Source: Sphingopyxis sp. GW247-27LB (GTDB lineage Bacteria > Pseudomonadota > Alphaproteobacteria > Sphingomonadales > Sphingomonadaceae). From it: a stretch of 64,000 nt of DNA. Position numbers and translations under genes: made by a program. The stretch spans positions 237,339-301,338 of the forward strand of contig NZ_NIWD01000002.1 in assembly GCF_002277025.1 (NCBI RefSeq), read 5' to 3'. Positions within the stretch are counted from its first letter, which is position 1. Each line of letters starts with the position of its first letter. Below the pieces are notes generated by a model, which saw only the letters and a program-made list of their open reading frames with translations, did not search any database and had not been told where the DNA came from. This document shows positions 25,159-35,476 of this stretch, one piece after another.

Positions 25159-25371
25159 TCAGCGTCGGATCCGGCTGTAGAGCGCGATCGCGGCGCCCGC
25201 GAACAGGCCGACCGGCCAGCTGATCACGGGCAGCACGGCCCCCGCGACGGCGCCGATCGCGCCGCCGGTGAGCACGGGCTTGGTCGAAGGATGGTCCATC
25301 CCCTGCTTGCCCATCGCCTTGATCTCTTCGACCGTGTCGCCGAGCAATGTTTCGATTTCGGGCTTCGCCAT
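25159..25371 (-). CDS. Small glycine/alanine-rich membrane protein (70 aa)
   Basis: Seventy residues with a soluble N-terminus (MAKPEIETLLGDTVEEIKAMGKQ) and a hydrophobic segment GGAIGAVAGAVLPVISW plus LFAGAAIALYSRI at the C-terminus. The gene fits exactly between glyA (2-bp gap) and nrdR (3-bp gap), which supports expression. No family recognised; a small membrane protein of unknown role. Confidence 0.75.
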   Translation of the reverse strand: MAKPEIETLLGDTVEEIKAMGKQGMDHPSTKPVLTGGAIGAVAGAVLPVISWPVGLFAGAAIALYSRIRR

Positions 25372-25373
25372 GA

Positions 25374-26681
25374 TCAGCCTCCGTAAATCGGGAAGCGCTC
25401 GCAGAGCGCGCGAACACGCCCGCGAACGTCGGCCTCGACATCGGCGTCGCCATGCTCGCCCTTGTCGCGCAGCGCTTCGAGCACATCGGCGACCATGTCG
25501 CCGATTTCCTCGAATTCGGCGATGCCGAAGCCGCGCGTGGTTCCGGCGGGCGAGCCGACGCGGATGCCGCTGGTCTTGATCGGCGGCAGCGGGTCGAAGG
25601 GGATGCCGTTCTTGTTGCAGGTGATCGCGCTGCGCTCGAGCGCCTCGTCGGCGTCGCGGCCGGTGACGCCGAGCGGGCGCAGGTCGATGAGCGCGAGGTG
25701 GGTGTCGGTGCCGCCCGCCACGACATCGGCGCCGCGCGCCTTCAGCCGGTTCGCGAGCGCCTGCGCATTGGCGATCGTCGCCTTCGCATAGGCTTTGAAC
25801 TCGGGGCGCAGCGCCTCGCCGAACGCCACGGCCTTCGCGGCGATGACGTGCATCAGCGGGCCGCCCTGCAGGCCGGGGAAGACCGCCGAGTTGATCCGCT
25901 TGGCGATCGCCTCGTCGTTGGTCAGGATCATGCCGCCGCGCGGGCCGCGCAGCGTCTTGTGCGTGGTCGTGGTGACGACATGCGCATGCTCCATCGGCGA
26001 CGGGTGCGCGCCGCCGGCGACGAGCCCCGCGAAATGCGCCATGTCGACCATCAGCAGCGCGCCGACATCGTCGGCGATGGCGCGGAAGCGTGCGAAGTCG
26101 AGCGTGCGCGGATAGGCCGAACCGCCCGCGATGATGAGGGCCGGGCGATGTTCCTTCGCCAGCGCCTCGACCTGATCGAAATCGACGAGATGGTCATCGG
26201 CGCGCACGCCGTACTGGACCGCGTTGAACCATTTGCCCGACATCGCGGGCGCCGCGCCGTGGGTCAGGTGGCCGCCGGCGTCGAGGCTCATGCCGAGGAT
26301 CGTCGCGCCGGGCTTGGTCAGCGCGAGCATCACCGCGCCGTTCGCCTGGGCGCCCGAATGCGGCTGAACGTTCGCGAAATTGCAGTCGAACAGTTTCTTG
26401 GCGCGGTCGATCGCCAGCGTCTCGACCTCGTCCGAGGGGGCACAGCCCTGATAATAGCGGCGGCCCGGATAGCCCTCGGCATATTTGTTGGTGAAGACCG
26501 ATCCCTGCGCCTCGAGCACCGCCTTGGAGACGATATTCTCGCTTGCGATCAGTTCGATCTGATAGCGTTCGCGTTCGAGTTCATGCTTCATCGCCGCGGC
26601 GACCGCGGGGTCGACGGCGGCGACGCCATCGGTGAAATAGCCGGCCGATTTGATGGGCTTGTCGAGCGTTTCGGTGGTCAT
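25374..26681 (-). CDS. glyA: Serine hydroxymethyltransferase GlyA
   Basis: A 435-residue PLP enzyme interconverting serine and glycine with tetrahydrofolate, the main source of one-carbon units. The PLP lysine is Lys242 in [14 protein letters not shown]. Other landmarks: [43 protein letters not shown] and VDMAHFAGL. The ATG at 26681 follows CTGGAGAACAG and overlaps the rpiB stop (ATGA), so the open frame further upstream is not used. Normal length. Confidence 0.97.
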   Translation of the reverse strand: MTTETLDKPIKSAGYFTDGVAAVDPAVAAAMKHELERERYQIELIASENIVSKAVLEAQGSVFTNKYAEGYPGRRYYQGCAPSDEVETLAIDRAKKLFDCNFANVQPHSGAQANGAVMLALTKPGATILGMSLDAGGHLTHGAAPAMSGKWFNAVQYGVRADDHLVDFDQVEALAKEHRPALIIAGGSAYPRTLDFARFRAIADDVGALLMVDMAHFAGLVAGGAHPSPMEHAHVVTTTTHKTLRGPRGGMILTNDEAIAKRINSAVFPGLQGGPLMHVIAAKAVAFGEALRPEFKAYAKATIANAQALANRLKARGADVVAGGTDTHLALIDLRPLGVTGRDADEALERSAITCNKNGIPFDPLPPIKTSGIRVGSPAGTTRGFGIAEFEEIGDMVADVLEALRDKGEHGDADVEADVRGRVRALCERFPIYGG

Positions 26682-27130
26682 CGGCTGTTCTCCAGGACGG
26701 GCGGGTGGGAAAGCTTGTCGACGCGGCGCGCGTGGCGGTCGCCGGCGAAATCGGTAGCGAGAAAGGCGGCGACGCACGCCTTGGCCATGTCGATGCCGGT
26801 CAGCCGCGCGCCCAGCGCGACGACGTTGGCGTCATTATGCTCGCGCGCGAGCTTCGCCGACAGCGGTTCGGACACGAGCGCGCAGCGGCACGCCGGGTTG
26901 CGGTTGACCGAGATCGAGATGCCGATCCCCGATCCGCACAGTGCGACGCCGCGCTCCGCGCTGCCGTTCGCGACCGCTTCGGCGAGGCGGTATCCATAAT
27001 CGGGATAGTCGACGCTTTCGGGACCGTTGGTGCCAAGGTCGGCGACCTCGTGTCCTTCGCCGCGCAGCCAGTCGGCGAGCAGCGCCTTCAGCTCATAGGC
27101 GGCGTGGTCGGAGGCGATGGCGATGCGCAT
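26678..27130 (-). CDS. rpiB: Ribose-5-phosphate isomerase B
   Basis: A 150-residue RpiB/LacAB-type isomerase interconverting ribose-5-phosphate and ribulose-5-phosphate. The N-terminal [13 protein letters not shown], the catalytic-cysteine loop [16 protein letters not shown] and the phosphate-binding [14 protein letters not shown] motifs are intact. First gene of the glyA-nrdR-trmJ run; its stop overlaps the glyA start. The 110-bp upstream gap shared with the small divergent gene at 27242 probably holds the promoter. Confidence 0.94.
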   Translation of the reverse strand: MRIAIASDHAAYELKALLADWLRGEGHEVADLGTNGPESVDYPDYGYRLAEAVANGSAERGVALCGSGIGISISVNRNPACRCALVSEPLSAKLAREHNDANVVALGARLTGIDMAKACVAAFLATDFAGDRHARRVDKLSHPPVLENSR

Positions 27131-27241
27131 GGCGCGTCTCCTGCGGCGAAGAGGGAATCGATGAGCGCGCTTTAGTGGAAGGAGGGGAGATTGGCCATAA
27201 GCCAGGTGGCAAATTTGTGACGCGGGGGGTAAAGCCGCGCC

Positions 27242-27406
27242 ATGTCCGACACCATCATGTCCCTGCTGATGCTCACCGGGGTCGTCCTGACCGGCGGCGC
27301 AGCCTATGTCTTCCGCATGGGCGACCGCCGCCGCGCGCTGCTGATGTTGGTCGCGGCGCTGGTGATGTTCGCCAATATCGCGATCTGGCTGGTGCCGACG
27401 AAGTGA
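27242..27406 (+). CDS. Very small membrane protein (54 aa)
   Basis: An ATG at 27242, preceded by a GGGGGG run, opens a 54-residue frame ending TGA at 27406. It encodes two hydrophobic helices (IMSLLMLTGVVLTGGAAYVF and ALLMLVAALVMFANIAIWLV, residues about 5-24 and 32-51) joined by a basic loop RMGDRRRA. No known family. A strong hairpin starts at its stop codon, as expected for a real transcription unit. Confidence 0.65.
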   Translation: MSDTIMSLLMLTGVVLTGGAAYVFRMGDRRRALLMLVAALVMFANIAIWLVPTK

Positions 27407-27437
27407 CCGTCGCCCCCGCGAAGGCGGGCGACGGTCT
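27405..27437 (+). terminator. Hairpin terminator between convergent genes
   Basis: GACCGTCGCCC pairs with GGGCGACGGTC around a CCGCGAAGGC-type loop and is followed by TTTCC. It overlaps the stop of the 54-residue gene and separates it from the convergent hydrolase. The loop has the same CCCCGCGAAGGCGGG core as the repeat at 32272-32362. Confidence 0.7.
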
Positions 27438-27441
27438 TTCC

Positions 27442-28098
27442 TCAGCGGATCGGCGAGTCCGGCGCGAGGCGCATGTCGAGATAATTGTCGAGCGACTTCA
27501 TCAGCTGTTCGAGCTCATGTTCGAAGAAGTGATTGGCGCGCGGGATCTCGTCGTGGTGGATGGTGATGCCCTTTTGCGTGCGCAGCTTGTCGACCAGCTT
27601 CTGCACCGCGGCCGGCGGCACGATCTCGTCGGCGCCGCCCGCGACGATGATGCCCGATGAAGGGCAGGGCGCGAGGAAGCTGAAGTCGTACATGTTCGCC
27701 GGCGGCGCGACCGACAGGAAGCCGCGGATCTCGGGACGGCGCATCAGAAGCTGCATGCCGATCCACGCACCGAAGCTGAAGCCCGCGACCCAGGTGGTCT
27801 GCGCCTCGGGGTGGATCGACTGGACCCAGTCGAGCGCCGAGGCGGCGTCGCTGAGCTCGCCGATGCCGTTGTCGAACGTGCCCTGGCTGCGCCCGACGCC
27901 GCGGAAGTTGAAGCGCAGCACCGCGAAACCGCGCGCGACGAAGCTCTTGTACATCGCCTGCGTGATGCGGTCGTTCATCGTGCCGCCGCCCTGCGGATGC
28001 GGATGCAGGATCAGCGCGACCGGCGCGCGCGGGCGCGGCGGGGGAGAGAAGCGGCCTTCGATGCGGCCCTCGGGGCCGGGGAAAATGACGTCGGGCAT
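27442..28098 (-). CDS. Alpha/beta hydrolase
   Basis: A 218-residue single-domain hydrolase of the compact bacterial type. The nucleophile elbow is GFSFGAW, with the oxyanion region LILHPHPQGGGTMND, an Asp in GGADEIVPPAA and a His in PRANHFFEHEL. These form a normal Ser-Asp-His set. The substrate is unknown. It is preceded by a good promoter and a Fur-box-like palindrome, so it may respond to iron (inference). The ATG at 28098 is chosen over longer frames that would run into the promoter. Confidence 0.88.
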   Translation of the reverse strand: MPDVIFPGPEGRIEGRFSPPPRPRAPVALILHPHPQGGGTMNDRITQAMYKSFVARGFAVLRFNFRGVGRSQGTFDNGIGELSDAASALDWVQSIHPEAQTTWVAGFSFGAWIGMQLLMRRPEIRGFLSVAPPANMYDFSFLAPCPSSGIIVAGGADEIVPPAAVQKLVDKLRTQKGITIHHDEIPRANHFFEHELEQLMKSLDNYLDMRLAPDSPIR

Positions 28099-28172
28099 GG
28101 GCGCACCTTCTATGGTTCTTGGGCTTGCCAGTGATTCGCCGGGAGACGGGGTGGCGGAGCGGAAGCGGCGCC

Positions 28173-28200
28173 TATATAGAAAATGGGTAGCAAGTTGCAA
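28173..28200 (-). promoter_or_regulatory. Sigma-70-type promoter of the alpha/beta hydrolase gene
   Basis: On the minus strand TTGCAA (28200-28195) and TATATA (28178-28173) are separated by 16 bp, placing transcription about 65-70 bp upstream of the ATG. The -35 element lies within the perfect palindrome AAGTTGCAACTT (28192-28203). Confidence 0.55.
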
Positions 28201-28203
28201 CTT

Positions 28204-28220
28204 TTGCGAATCGTTCGCAA
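28204..28220. promoter_or_regulatory. Fur-box-like palindrome
   Basis: TTGCGAATCGTTCGCAA is a perfect inverted repeat around TCG. It contains a 7-1-7 Fur-type arrangement (TGCGAAT-C-GTTCGCA). It touches the -35 region of the hydrolase promoter and is 155 bp upstream of the cysteine desulfurase gene, an iron-sulfur function. Confidence 0.5.
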
Positions 28221-28247
28221 TAAGAAGCCTTGCCATCCTTCGTTCGC

Positions 28248-28320
28248 CACCCCCGACTTGATCCGGGGCCCCGCTCAGCGGCGGTGATAAGCGGGACCCC
28301 GGATCAAGTCCGGGGTGACG
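28248..28320. repeat. Palindromic intergenic repeat, family B (CTTGATCCGGGG type), copy 1
   Basis: CGACTTGATCCGGGGCCCCG pairs with the inverted arm GGGACCCCGGATCAAGTC. A second copy is at 62358-62449. It lies between the Fur-box-like site and the desulfurase gene. Confidence 0.85.
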
Positions 28321-28374
28321 AGGATTTCATGCGTTACTCGACACGAACGGGATTAGGGGGCAGAGGCTCGCAAG

Positions 28375-29460
28375 ATGATCTACCTCGATTACCAGGCCAC
28401 GACGCCGCTCGCACCCGAGGCGCGGGAGGCGATGCTGCGCTGGCTGGGCGACGAAGGCGACAGCTTTGCGAATCCCTCCAGCACGCACAAGGCCGGCCGC
28501 GCCGCCGCCGCCGCGGTCGAGGTGGCGCGCGATCAGGTCGCGGCGTTGCTGCCGCGGGGCGGGCGCGTCTTCTTTACTTCGGGCGCGACCGAGGCGCTCA
28601 ACTGGGCGCTGTTTCGCGGGGCGGACGCGAAGCCGGGCGGGGTCGCGGGGCTCAGCATCGAACATGCGGCGTCGCTGCAATGCCTCGAACGGCTGAACGC
28701 GGCGATCCTGCCGGTCGATGGCGAGGGGCTCGCGCTGCCGTCCGATGAGGTGCTGATCCCCCAGAATGGGATCGTCGCGACGATGCTGGTCAACAACGAG
28801 GTCGGCACGATCCAGCCCGTCGCCGATTTCGCCGCCGCGGCCCATGCGAAGAACAGCCTGCTGCTCTGCGACGCGGTGCAGGGCTATGGCCGCGTCGCGA
28901 TTCCCGATGGCCCCGACCTGATCGCGCTGTCGGCGCACAAGATCCACGGGCCCAAGGGCATCGGCGCGCTGTGGGTTCGGGACGGCGTCGACCTCGAACC
29001 GCTGATGGTCGGCGGCGCGCAGGAGCAGGGGATGCGCTCGGGCACCGTCTCGCCGGCGCTGTGCGCGGGTTTCGGCGCCGCCGCGGCGCTCGCGGCCGAG
29101 CGCTTCGACGCGGACGCCGCGCATGTCGAGCGGCTGTGGTCGCTCGCGATGGACATGCTGCCCGAATGGACGATCAACGGCGCGGCGAGCCCGCGCTACC
29201 ACGGCAATCTCAACGTCCGGCGCGAAGGCGTGAACGGCCTCCGCCTGATGTCCGACGCGCGCGATGTCGCTTTCTCGCTCGGCAGCGCGTGCGGCAGCGG
29301 GTCGGGCAAGGTCAGCCATGTGCTCCGCGCGATGGGGGTCAGCGAAGCCGACGCGCGCGCGTCGATCCGCCTCGGCTGGGGGCGCTATACGAGCGAGACC
29401 GAGCTTCGCGACGGCCTCGATGCCATCAAGGCCGCGGCGCGGCTGCAGGGGGTCAATTGA
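28375..29460 (+). CDS. Cysteine desulfurase (NifS/IscS family)
   Basis: A 361-residue PLP enzyme that removes sulfur from cysteine for iron-sulfur clusters or thio-modifications. The PLP lysine is Lys189 in LSAHKIHGPKGIGALW, and the sulfur-carrying loop has Cys306 in GSACGSGSGKVSHVL. The N-terminus is YLDYQATTPLAPEAREAM. Its gene overlaps the following ferredoxin gene (TGATG), so they act together, probably in cluster assembly. No iscU, suf or hsc genes are nearby, which is unlike a full isc operon. Confidence 0.93.
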   Translation: MIYLDYQATTPLAPEAREAMLRWLGDEGDSFANPSSTHKAGRAAAAAVEVARDQVAALLPRGGRVFFTSGATEALNWALFRGADAKPGGVAGLSIEHAASLQCLERLNAAILPVDGEGLALPSDEVLIPQNGIVATMLVNNEVGTIQPVADFAAAAHAKNSLLLCDAVQGYGRVAIPDGPDLIALSAHKIHGPKGIGALWVRDGVDLEPLMVGGAQEQGMRSGTVSPALCAGFGAAAALAAERFDADAAHVERLWSLAMDMLPEWTINGAASPRYHGNLNVRREGVNGLRLMSDARDVAFSLGSACGSGSGKVSHVLRAMGVSEADARASIRLGWGRYTSETELRDGLDAIKAAARLQGVN

Positions 29461-29795
29461 TGCGCGTCACCTTCGTCCACGCCGACGGCAAGGGGCGCAC
29501 CGAGGCCGAGGCGAACCCCGGCGACGTCCTGCTCGACGTCGCGCAGGCGCATCTGATGCCGCTCGAAGGGACGTGCGAGGGCCAGATGGCCTGCTCGACC
29601 TGCCACGTCATCGTTGCGCGTGAGGATTTCGACCGCCTGCCGCGCGCGAGCGAGGAGGAGGAGGACATGCTCGACCTCGCCGCCGGCGCGCGCCGCACCA
29701 GCCGCCTGTCGTGCCAGATCGTACTGACCGAGGAACTGGACGGGCTGACGGTCCATATCCCGGCGGAAAGCCGCAACATGCAGGGGCCGCGTTGA
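29460..29795 (+). CDS. [2Fe-2S] ferredoxin, adrenodoxin/Fdx type
   Basis: A 111-residue electron carrier. Cluster ligands are Cys39, Cys45, Cys48 and Cys85 in GTCEGQMACSTCHVIV and TSRLSCQIVL. Acidic residues (EEEEDMLDL) before the last ligand are usual for partner binding in this class. It overlaps the desulfurase stop and can serve iron-sulfur assembly or a P450/oxygenase; the context favours the first. Confidence 0.93.
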   Translation: MRVTFVHADGKGRTEAEANPGDVLLDVAQAHLMPLEGTCEGQMACSTCHVIVAREDFDRLPRASEEEEDMLDLAAGARRTSRLSCQIVLTEELDGLTVHIPAESRNMQGPR

Positions 29796-29820
29796 GGCTC
29801 CGATTGAGCCGCGGTTCAAA

Positions 29821-29999
29821 TTGTTCGCACGAAGCCACGAAGCCACAAAGATGGGGCTTATCCAAACCGTTCGTGCTGAGCTTGTCGAAGCACTGTCCTT
29901 TCTTTCGGCGTCGGAAGAAGGAAGAACGGCCCTTCGACAAGCTCAGGGCGAACGATTTTTGAGTGCTTCTTTGTGGCTTCGTGGCTTCGTGCGAAACAA
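29821..29999. repeat. Nested composite inverted repeat
   Basis: The outer arms, about 30 bp each (TTGTTCGCACGAAGCCACGA at the left, its near-perfect inverse ending at 29999), enclose an inner pair CTGAGCTTGTCGAAG and CTTCGACAAGCTCAG. The second pair is of a type I know as a widespread intergenic repeat. The whole could form a long hairpin. No gene is seen in it. Confidence 0.8.
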
Positions 30000-30086
30000 A
30001 ATGGAGCAGCGAGTGAGGACTAGGTGGCCGAACGGGTTTGCACCTCGATCACTTGCATTTCGCGCGCGCGCCCGCCATATGCGCCG

Positions 30087-30177
30087 CGGGAGTCGGGCGG
30101 ACGCAGTCTTCGCCAACCCGGTCAGGTCCGGAAGGAAGCAGCCGCAACGAATTCGCTGCGGGTCGTTCCGGCTCCCA
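30087..30177 (+). ncRNA. ffs: Signal recognition particle RNA (small bacterial type)
   Basis: The conserved apical core GGTCAGGTCCGGAAGGAAGC followed by AGCC, then GCGGGTCGTTCCGGCTCCC, is diagnostic. The 5' GGGAGTCGG pairs with CCGGCTCCC at the 3' end. The RNA binds Ffh for co-translational membrane targeting. It lies 48 bp before dnaX, the usual place in alphaproteobacteria. Ends are accurate to a few bases. Confidence 0.93.
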
Positions 30178-30225
30178 CCCATTTCCCCCTTCGACAAGAT
30201 CGCGCGTCGCCCCTAAGACGGGCGC

Positions 30226-31935
30226 ATGGACGATTCCGCCGACGACGATACCCCGATGCTGGGCATGGACCTGCCCGAGACGCCTGCGGCTGCGGTTTCG
30301 AGCGGTCCGTACCGCGTTCTGGCGCGCAAATATCGCCCGCAGACCTTCGCGGAGCTGATCGGCCAGGACGCGATGGTCAAGACGCTCGGCAACGCGATCG
30401 CGCGCGACCGGCTGGCGCACGCCTTCCTGATGACCGGGGTGCGCGGGGTCGGCAAGACGTCGACCGCGCGGCTGATCGCCAAGGCCTTGAACTGCATCGG
30501 CCCCGACGGGCAGGGCGGGCCGACGATCGACCCGTGCGGCGTCTGCGAACCCTGCCGCGCGATCACCGAGGGGCGCCATATCGACGTGATCGAGATGGAC
30601 GCCGCGTCGAACACCGGCGTCGACGACGTGCGCGAGATCATCGAGGCGGTGCGCTATGCCGCGGTGTCGGCGCGCTACAAGATCTACATCATCGACGAAG
30701 TGCACATGTTGTCGCGTAACGCCTTCAATGCGCTGCTGAAAACTCTCGAAGAGCCGCCGCCGCACGTCAAATTCCTGTTTGCCACCACCGAGGTGAACAA
30801 GGTGCCGGTGACGGTGCTGTCGCGTTGCCAGCGCTTCGACCTCCGCCGCATCACCCCCGACATGCTCTTCGCGCATTTCAGCGCGATCCTGCAGAAGGAA
30901 GGCGTCGAGGCCGAGGCGCCGGCGATCTGGCTGATCGCGGGCGCCGCCGAAGGCTCGGTGCGCGACGGGCTGTCGATCCTCGACCAGGCGATCGCGCACG
31001 CCGACCTGGAGGGCGGCGGCACGATCAGCGCCGACCAAGTGCGTGTGATGCTCGGCCTGTCCGACCGCTCGGCGATCGCGCAGCTGATGGCGGCGATCCT
31101 GGAAGGCGAGGCGGGCGGCGCGATCGACCTTGCGCGCGCGCAATATGCGCTGGGGATCGAGCCGGTCGCGATGGTGCGCGGGCTGATGGACCTGGTCCAC
31201 GCGATCACCCTCGCCAAAGTGTCGCGCCACGACGACCCGGCGCTGGCCGCGGCCGACCGCGAGCGGATCGGCGACTGGGCGCAAAAGCTGGGCTTCGCGC
31301 CCCTGAACCGGCTCTGGCAACTGCTGCTCAAGGGACATGACGAGGTGCTGCGCGCGAACAACCCGCTCGAACATCTCGAAATGCTGCTGCTGCGCGTGAT
31401 CTACGCGGCGTCGATGCCCGACCCCGGCGAACTCGCGAAGCTGCTCGAATCGGGCGGTCTGTCGGCGCTTCCGCAGCCTTTGCCTGCGCCCTCCGGGGGG
31501 AAGGAGGACAGGGCGGAGGCGCCCGCCGCGGCCGAAGCGCCCACCCCCGAGGCGCCCGCGTCCGCGCTGACCGTGGCGCAGATTCATCAGCTTCTCGAAA
31601 GCATGGGAAATCATCGCCTTGCTGGCCTTGTCTACGACCATCTCAAGCTGATCGAACTCGAACCCGGCAGCCTCGTCTTCGCGCCGGTGCCGGCGCTCGG
31701 CGACGGCTTTGCGCGCGACCTCGGCGAGGCGCTGCTCGCCGCGACGGGGAGCCGCTGGCATGTGCGCGGCGGCGAGGGGACGGCGCGGCCGAGCCTCGGC
31801 GAGATCCAGCAGGCGAAGATCGCCGACCATGACGCGCGCATCCGCGAACTGCCGGTCGTGAAGGCCGCCCTGGCGGCTTTTCCCGATGCGACGCTTGAAC
31901 CCCCCGAAGACAATCGCCATAGGTCGAACCCATGA
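30226..31935 (+). CDS. dnaX: DNA polymerase III subunits gamma and tau
   Basis: A 569-residue clamp-loader ATPase. The P-loop is GVRGVGKTST (Lys77), the zinc-binding cysteines lie in LNCIGPDGQGGPTIDPCGVCEPC (about 87-114), Walker B is IYIIDEVHML, and the sensor 1 and SRC motif is TVLSRCQRFDLRR. A Pro/Ala-rich linker (about 415-450) leads to the tau-specific C-terminus. The ATG at 30226 gives a short acidic leader before GPYRVLARKYRPQTF. Its stop overlaps the next gene (ATGA). Confidence 0.97.
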   Translation: MDDSADDDTPMLGMDLPETPAAAVSSGPYRVLARKYRPQTFAELIGQDAMVKTLGNAIARDRLAHAFLMTGVRGVGKTSTARLIAKALNCIGPDGQGGPTIDPCGVCEPCRAITEGRHIDVIEMDAASNTGVDDVREIIEAVRYAAVSARYKIYIIDEVHMLSRNAFNALLKTLEEPPPHVKFLFATTEVNKVPVTVLSRCQRFDLRRITPDMLFAHFSAILQKEGVEAEAPAIWLIAGAAEGSVRDGLSILDQAIAHADLEGGGTISADQVRVMLGLSDRSAIAQLMAAILEGEAGGAIDLARAQYALGIEPVAMVRGLMDLVHAITLAKVSRHDDPALAAADRERIGDWAQKLGFAPLNRLWQLLLKGHDEVLRANNPLEHLEMLLLRVIYAASMPDPGELAKLLESGGLSALPQPLPAPSGGKEDRAEAPAAAEAPTPEAPASALTVAQIHQLLESMGNHRLAGLVYDHLKLIELEPGSLVFAPVPALGDGFARDLGEALLAATGSRWHVRGGEGTARPSLGEIQQAKIADHDARIRELPVVKAALAAFPDATLEPPEDNRHRSNP

Positions 31936-32267
31936 AATCGATCGAAGAGATGATGAAGGCGGCGCAGGAAGCCGCCGCCACGGTGCAGGCGCAGATGCAG
32001 GAGGCGCAGGCGAAGCTCGACAGCGTCGAGGTCGAGGGCGTTTCGGGCGGCGGTCTCGTTCGGATCGTCGCGAGCGCGAAGGGCCGGATCAAGTCGATCC
32101 GCATCGACGACAGCCTGATCGTCCCCGCCGACAAGCAGATGCTCGAGGATCTGCTCGCCGCCGCGTTCAACGACGCGCGCGAAAAGGCCGACCAGGCGAG
32201 CAACGAGGAAATGGGCAAGATGACCAGCGGCCTGCCGCTGCCGCCGGGGTTCAAGCTGCCGTTTTGA
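31932..32267 (+). CDS. ybaB: YbaB/EbfC-family nucleoid-associated protein
   Basis: A 111-residue DNA-binding protein. The sequence KSIEEMMKAAQEAAATVQAQMQEAQAKL, then GGGLVRIVASAKGRIKSIRID, and the end KMTSGLPLPPGFKLPF are characteristic. The start overlaps the dnaX stop by ATGA, the conserved dnaX-ybaB pairing. Confidence 0.95.
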   Translation: MKSIEEMMKAAQEAAATVQAQMQEAQAKLDSVEVEGVSGGGLVRIVASAKGRIKSIRIDDSLIVPADKQMLEDLLAAAFNDAREKADQASNEEMGKMTSGLPLPPGFKLPF

Positions 32268-32271
32268 GTTC

Positions 32272-32362
32272 CGTCGCCCCCGCGAAGGCGGGGGCCGCCG
32301 TCGTTTCATGCCGGAGAAGCCGGAATGGGCCTCCAGCGGCCCCCGCCTTCGCGGAGGCGACG
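32272..32362. repeat. Palindromic intergenic repeat, family D
   Basis: CGTCGCCCCCGCGAAGGCGG and its inverse at the right end (GGCCCCCGCCTTCGCGGAGG then CGACG) enclose a smaller GCCGGAGAAGCCGG hairpin. It follows ybaB directly and could end that transcript. The terminator at 27405 shares its core. Confidence 0.8.
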
Positions 32363-32388
32363 ATCCACACCCATTCACCCCACCGTCA

Positions 32389-32415
32389 TTGAACGCGGCG
32401 CAAGTTACGCCATAT
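32389..32415 (+). promoter_or_regulatory. Sigma-32 (heat-shock) promoter candidate for lon
   Basis: TTGAAC and CGCCATAT with a 13-bp spacer resemble the heat-shock consensus CTTGAA-N13-CCCCATAT closely. The site ends 61 bp before the lon ATG, and lon is a classical heat-shock gene. Confidence 0.6.
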
Positions 32416-32476
32416 TAGTGCGGACCACCCTATAGACGGGCGGCGCGCCGGTTCGCGACGCCGCCCAGGAGCCATA

Positions 32477-34873
<2,397 letters not shown>

Positions 34874-34880
34874 TCCGGAT

Positions 34881-34910
34881 GGCCCGGTGATCGCCGCCGG
34901 GCCGTCTTTT
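34881..34910 (+). terminator. Rho-independent terminator of lon
   Basis: GGCCCGG and CCGGGCC arms around TGATCGCCG are followed by GTCTTTT, eight bases after the lon stop. Confidence 0.85.
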
Positions 34911-34918
34911 CGTCGCAA

Positions 34919-34939
34919 AAACGTCATTTTATGACGTTT
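34919..34939. promoter_or_regulatory. Perfect palindrome upstream of the HU gene
   Basis: Two exact 9-base arms, AAACGTCAT and ATGACGTTT, flank TTT. It is 17 bp upstream of the likely -35 element of the HU gene, in an AT-rich patch. The position suits an activator or a curvature/nucleoid protein site; the protein is unknown. Confidence 0.5.
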
Positions 34940-34955
34940 CCCGCCATTTTTTGCT

Positions 34956-34984
34956 TTGACAAGCCGGGGTCAAACAGCGTTAGT
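34956..34984 (+). promoter_or_regulatory. Promoter of the HU gene
   Basis: TTGACA (34956-34961) is followed after 17 bp by GTTAGT, a weak -10 element. The predicted start is about 50 bp before the ATG. Confidence 0.45.
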
Positions 34985-35043
34985 GGCGCGCCATGGCCCG
35001 GCCATGAATCACTTATCCAACCACATACAGGGGTTCCTTAGGC

Positions 35044-35316
35044 ATGAACAAACAAGACCTGATCGCCACCGTCGCTGACTCGAGCGGCCTCACCAAGGGC
35101 GATGCGAGCAAGGCGGTTGAAGCCGTTTTCGACGCGGTCACCGCGGCCCTGAAGAAGGGCGGCGAAGTCCGTCTGGTCGGTTTCGGGACGTTCTCGGTCA
35201 GCAAGCGCAAGGCGTCGACCGGCCGCAACCCGCGCACCGGCGAAACGATGACCATCGCGGCGTCGAACCAGCCGAAGTTCAAGGCCGGCAAGGCCCTCAA
35301 GGACGCCTGCAACTAA
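35044..35316 (+). CDS. hup: DNA-binding protein HU
   Basis: A 90-residue histone-like protein of exactly the expected size. Conserved: MNKQDLIATVADSSGLTKGD, VRLVGFGTFSVSKRKASTGR with the DNA-inserting proline loop NPRTGETM, and the C-terminal PKFKAGKALKDA. It compacts the chromosome as a dimer. Single-gene unit between the terminators at 34881 and 35346. Confidence 0.97.
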   Translation: MNKQDLIATVADSSGLTKGDASKAVEAVFDAVTAALKKGGEVRLVGFGTFSVSKRKASTGRNPRTGETMTIAASNQPKFKAGKALKDACN

Positions 35317-35345
35317 GTTGCCGGCGCCTTCTGGCGAATGTCATT

Positions 35346-35375
35346 CGGGCCGCGGCGTCAAACCGCGGCCCGATT
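35346..35375 (+). terminator. Rho-independent terminator of the HU gene
   Basis: CGGGCCGCGG and CCGCGGCCCG are perfect arms around CGTCAAA, followed by ATTTG. Confidence 0.8.
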
Positions 35376-35476
35376 TGCATCCGATCGACCGGTCGCATGC
35401 AAATCGCCGTTGCAATCATCGCCGCAACGGCTATGGACGTCCCGCTTTCGGATGTCCGCTTCGTCGGAGCCGGAAC

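Noticed and set aside
26682..27241. Glycine or THF riboswitch before glyA or rpiB
   Set aside because: glyA overlaps rpiB, so no leader exists there, and the 110 bp before rpiB shows no aptamer-like structure.
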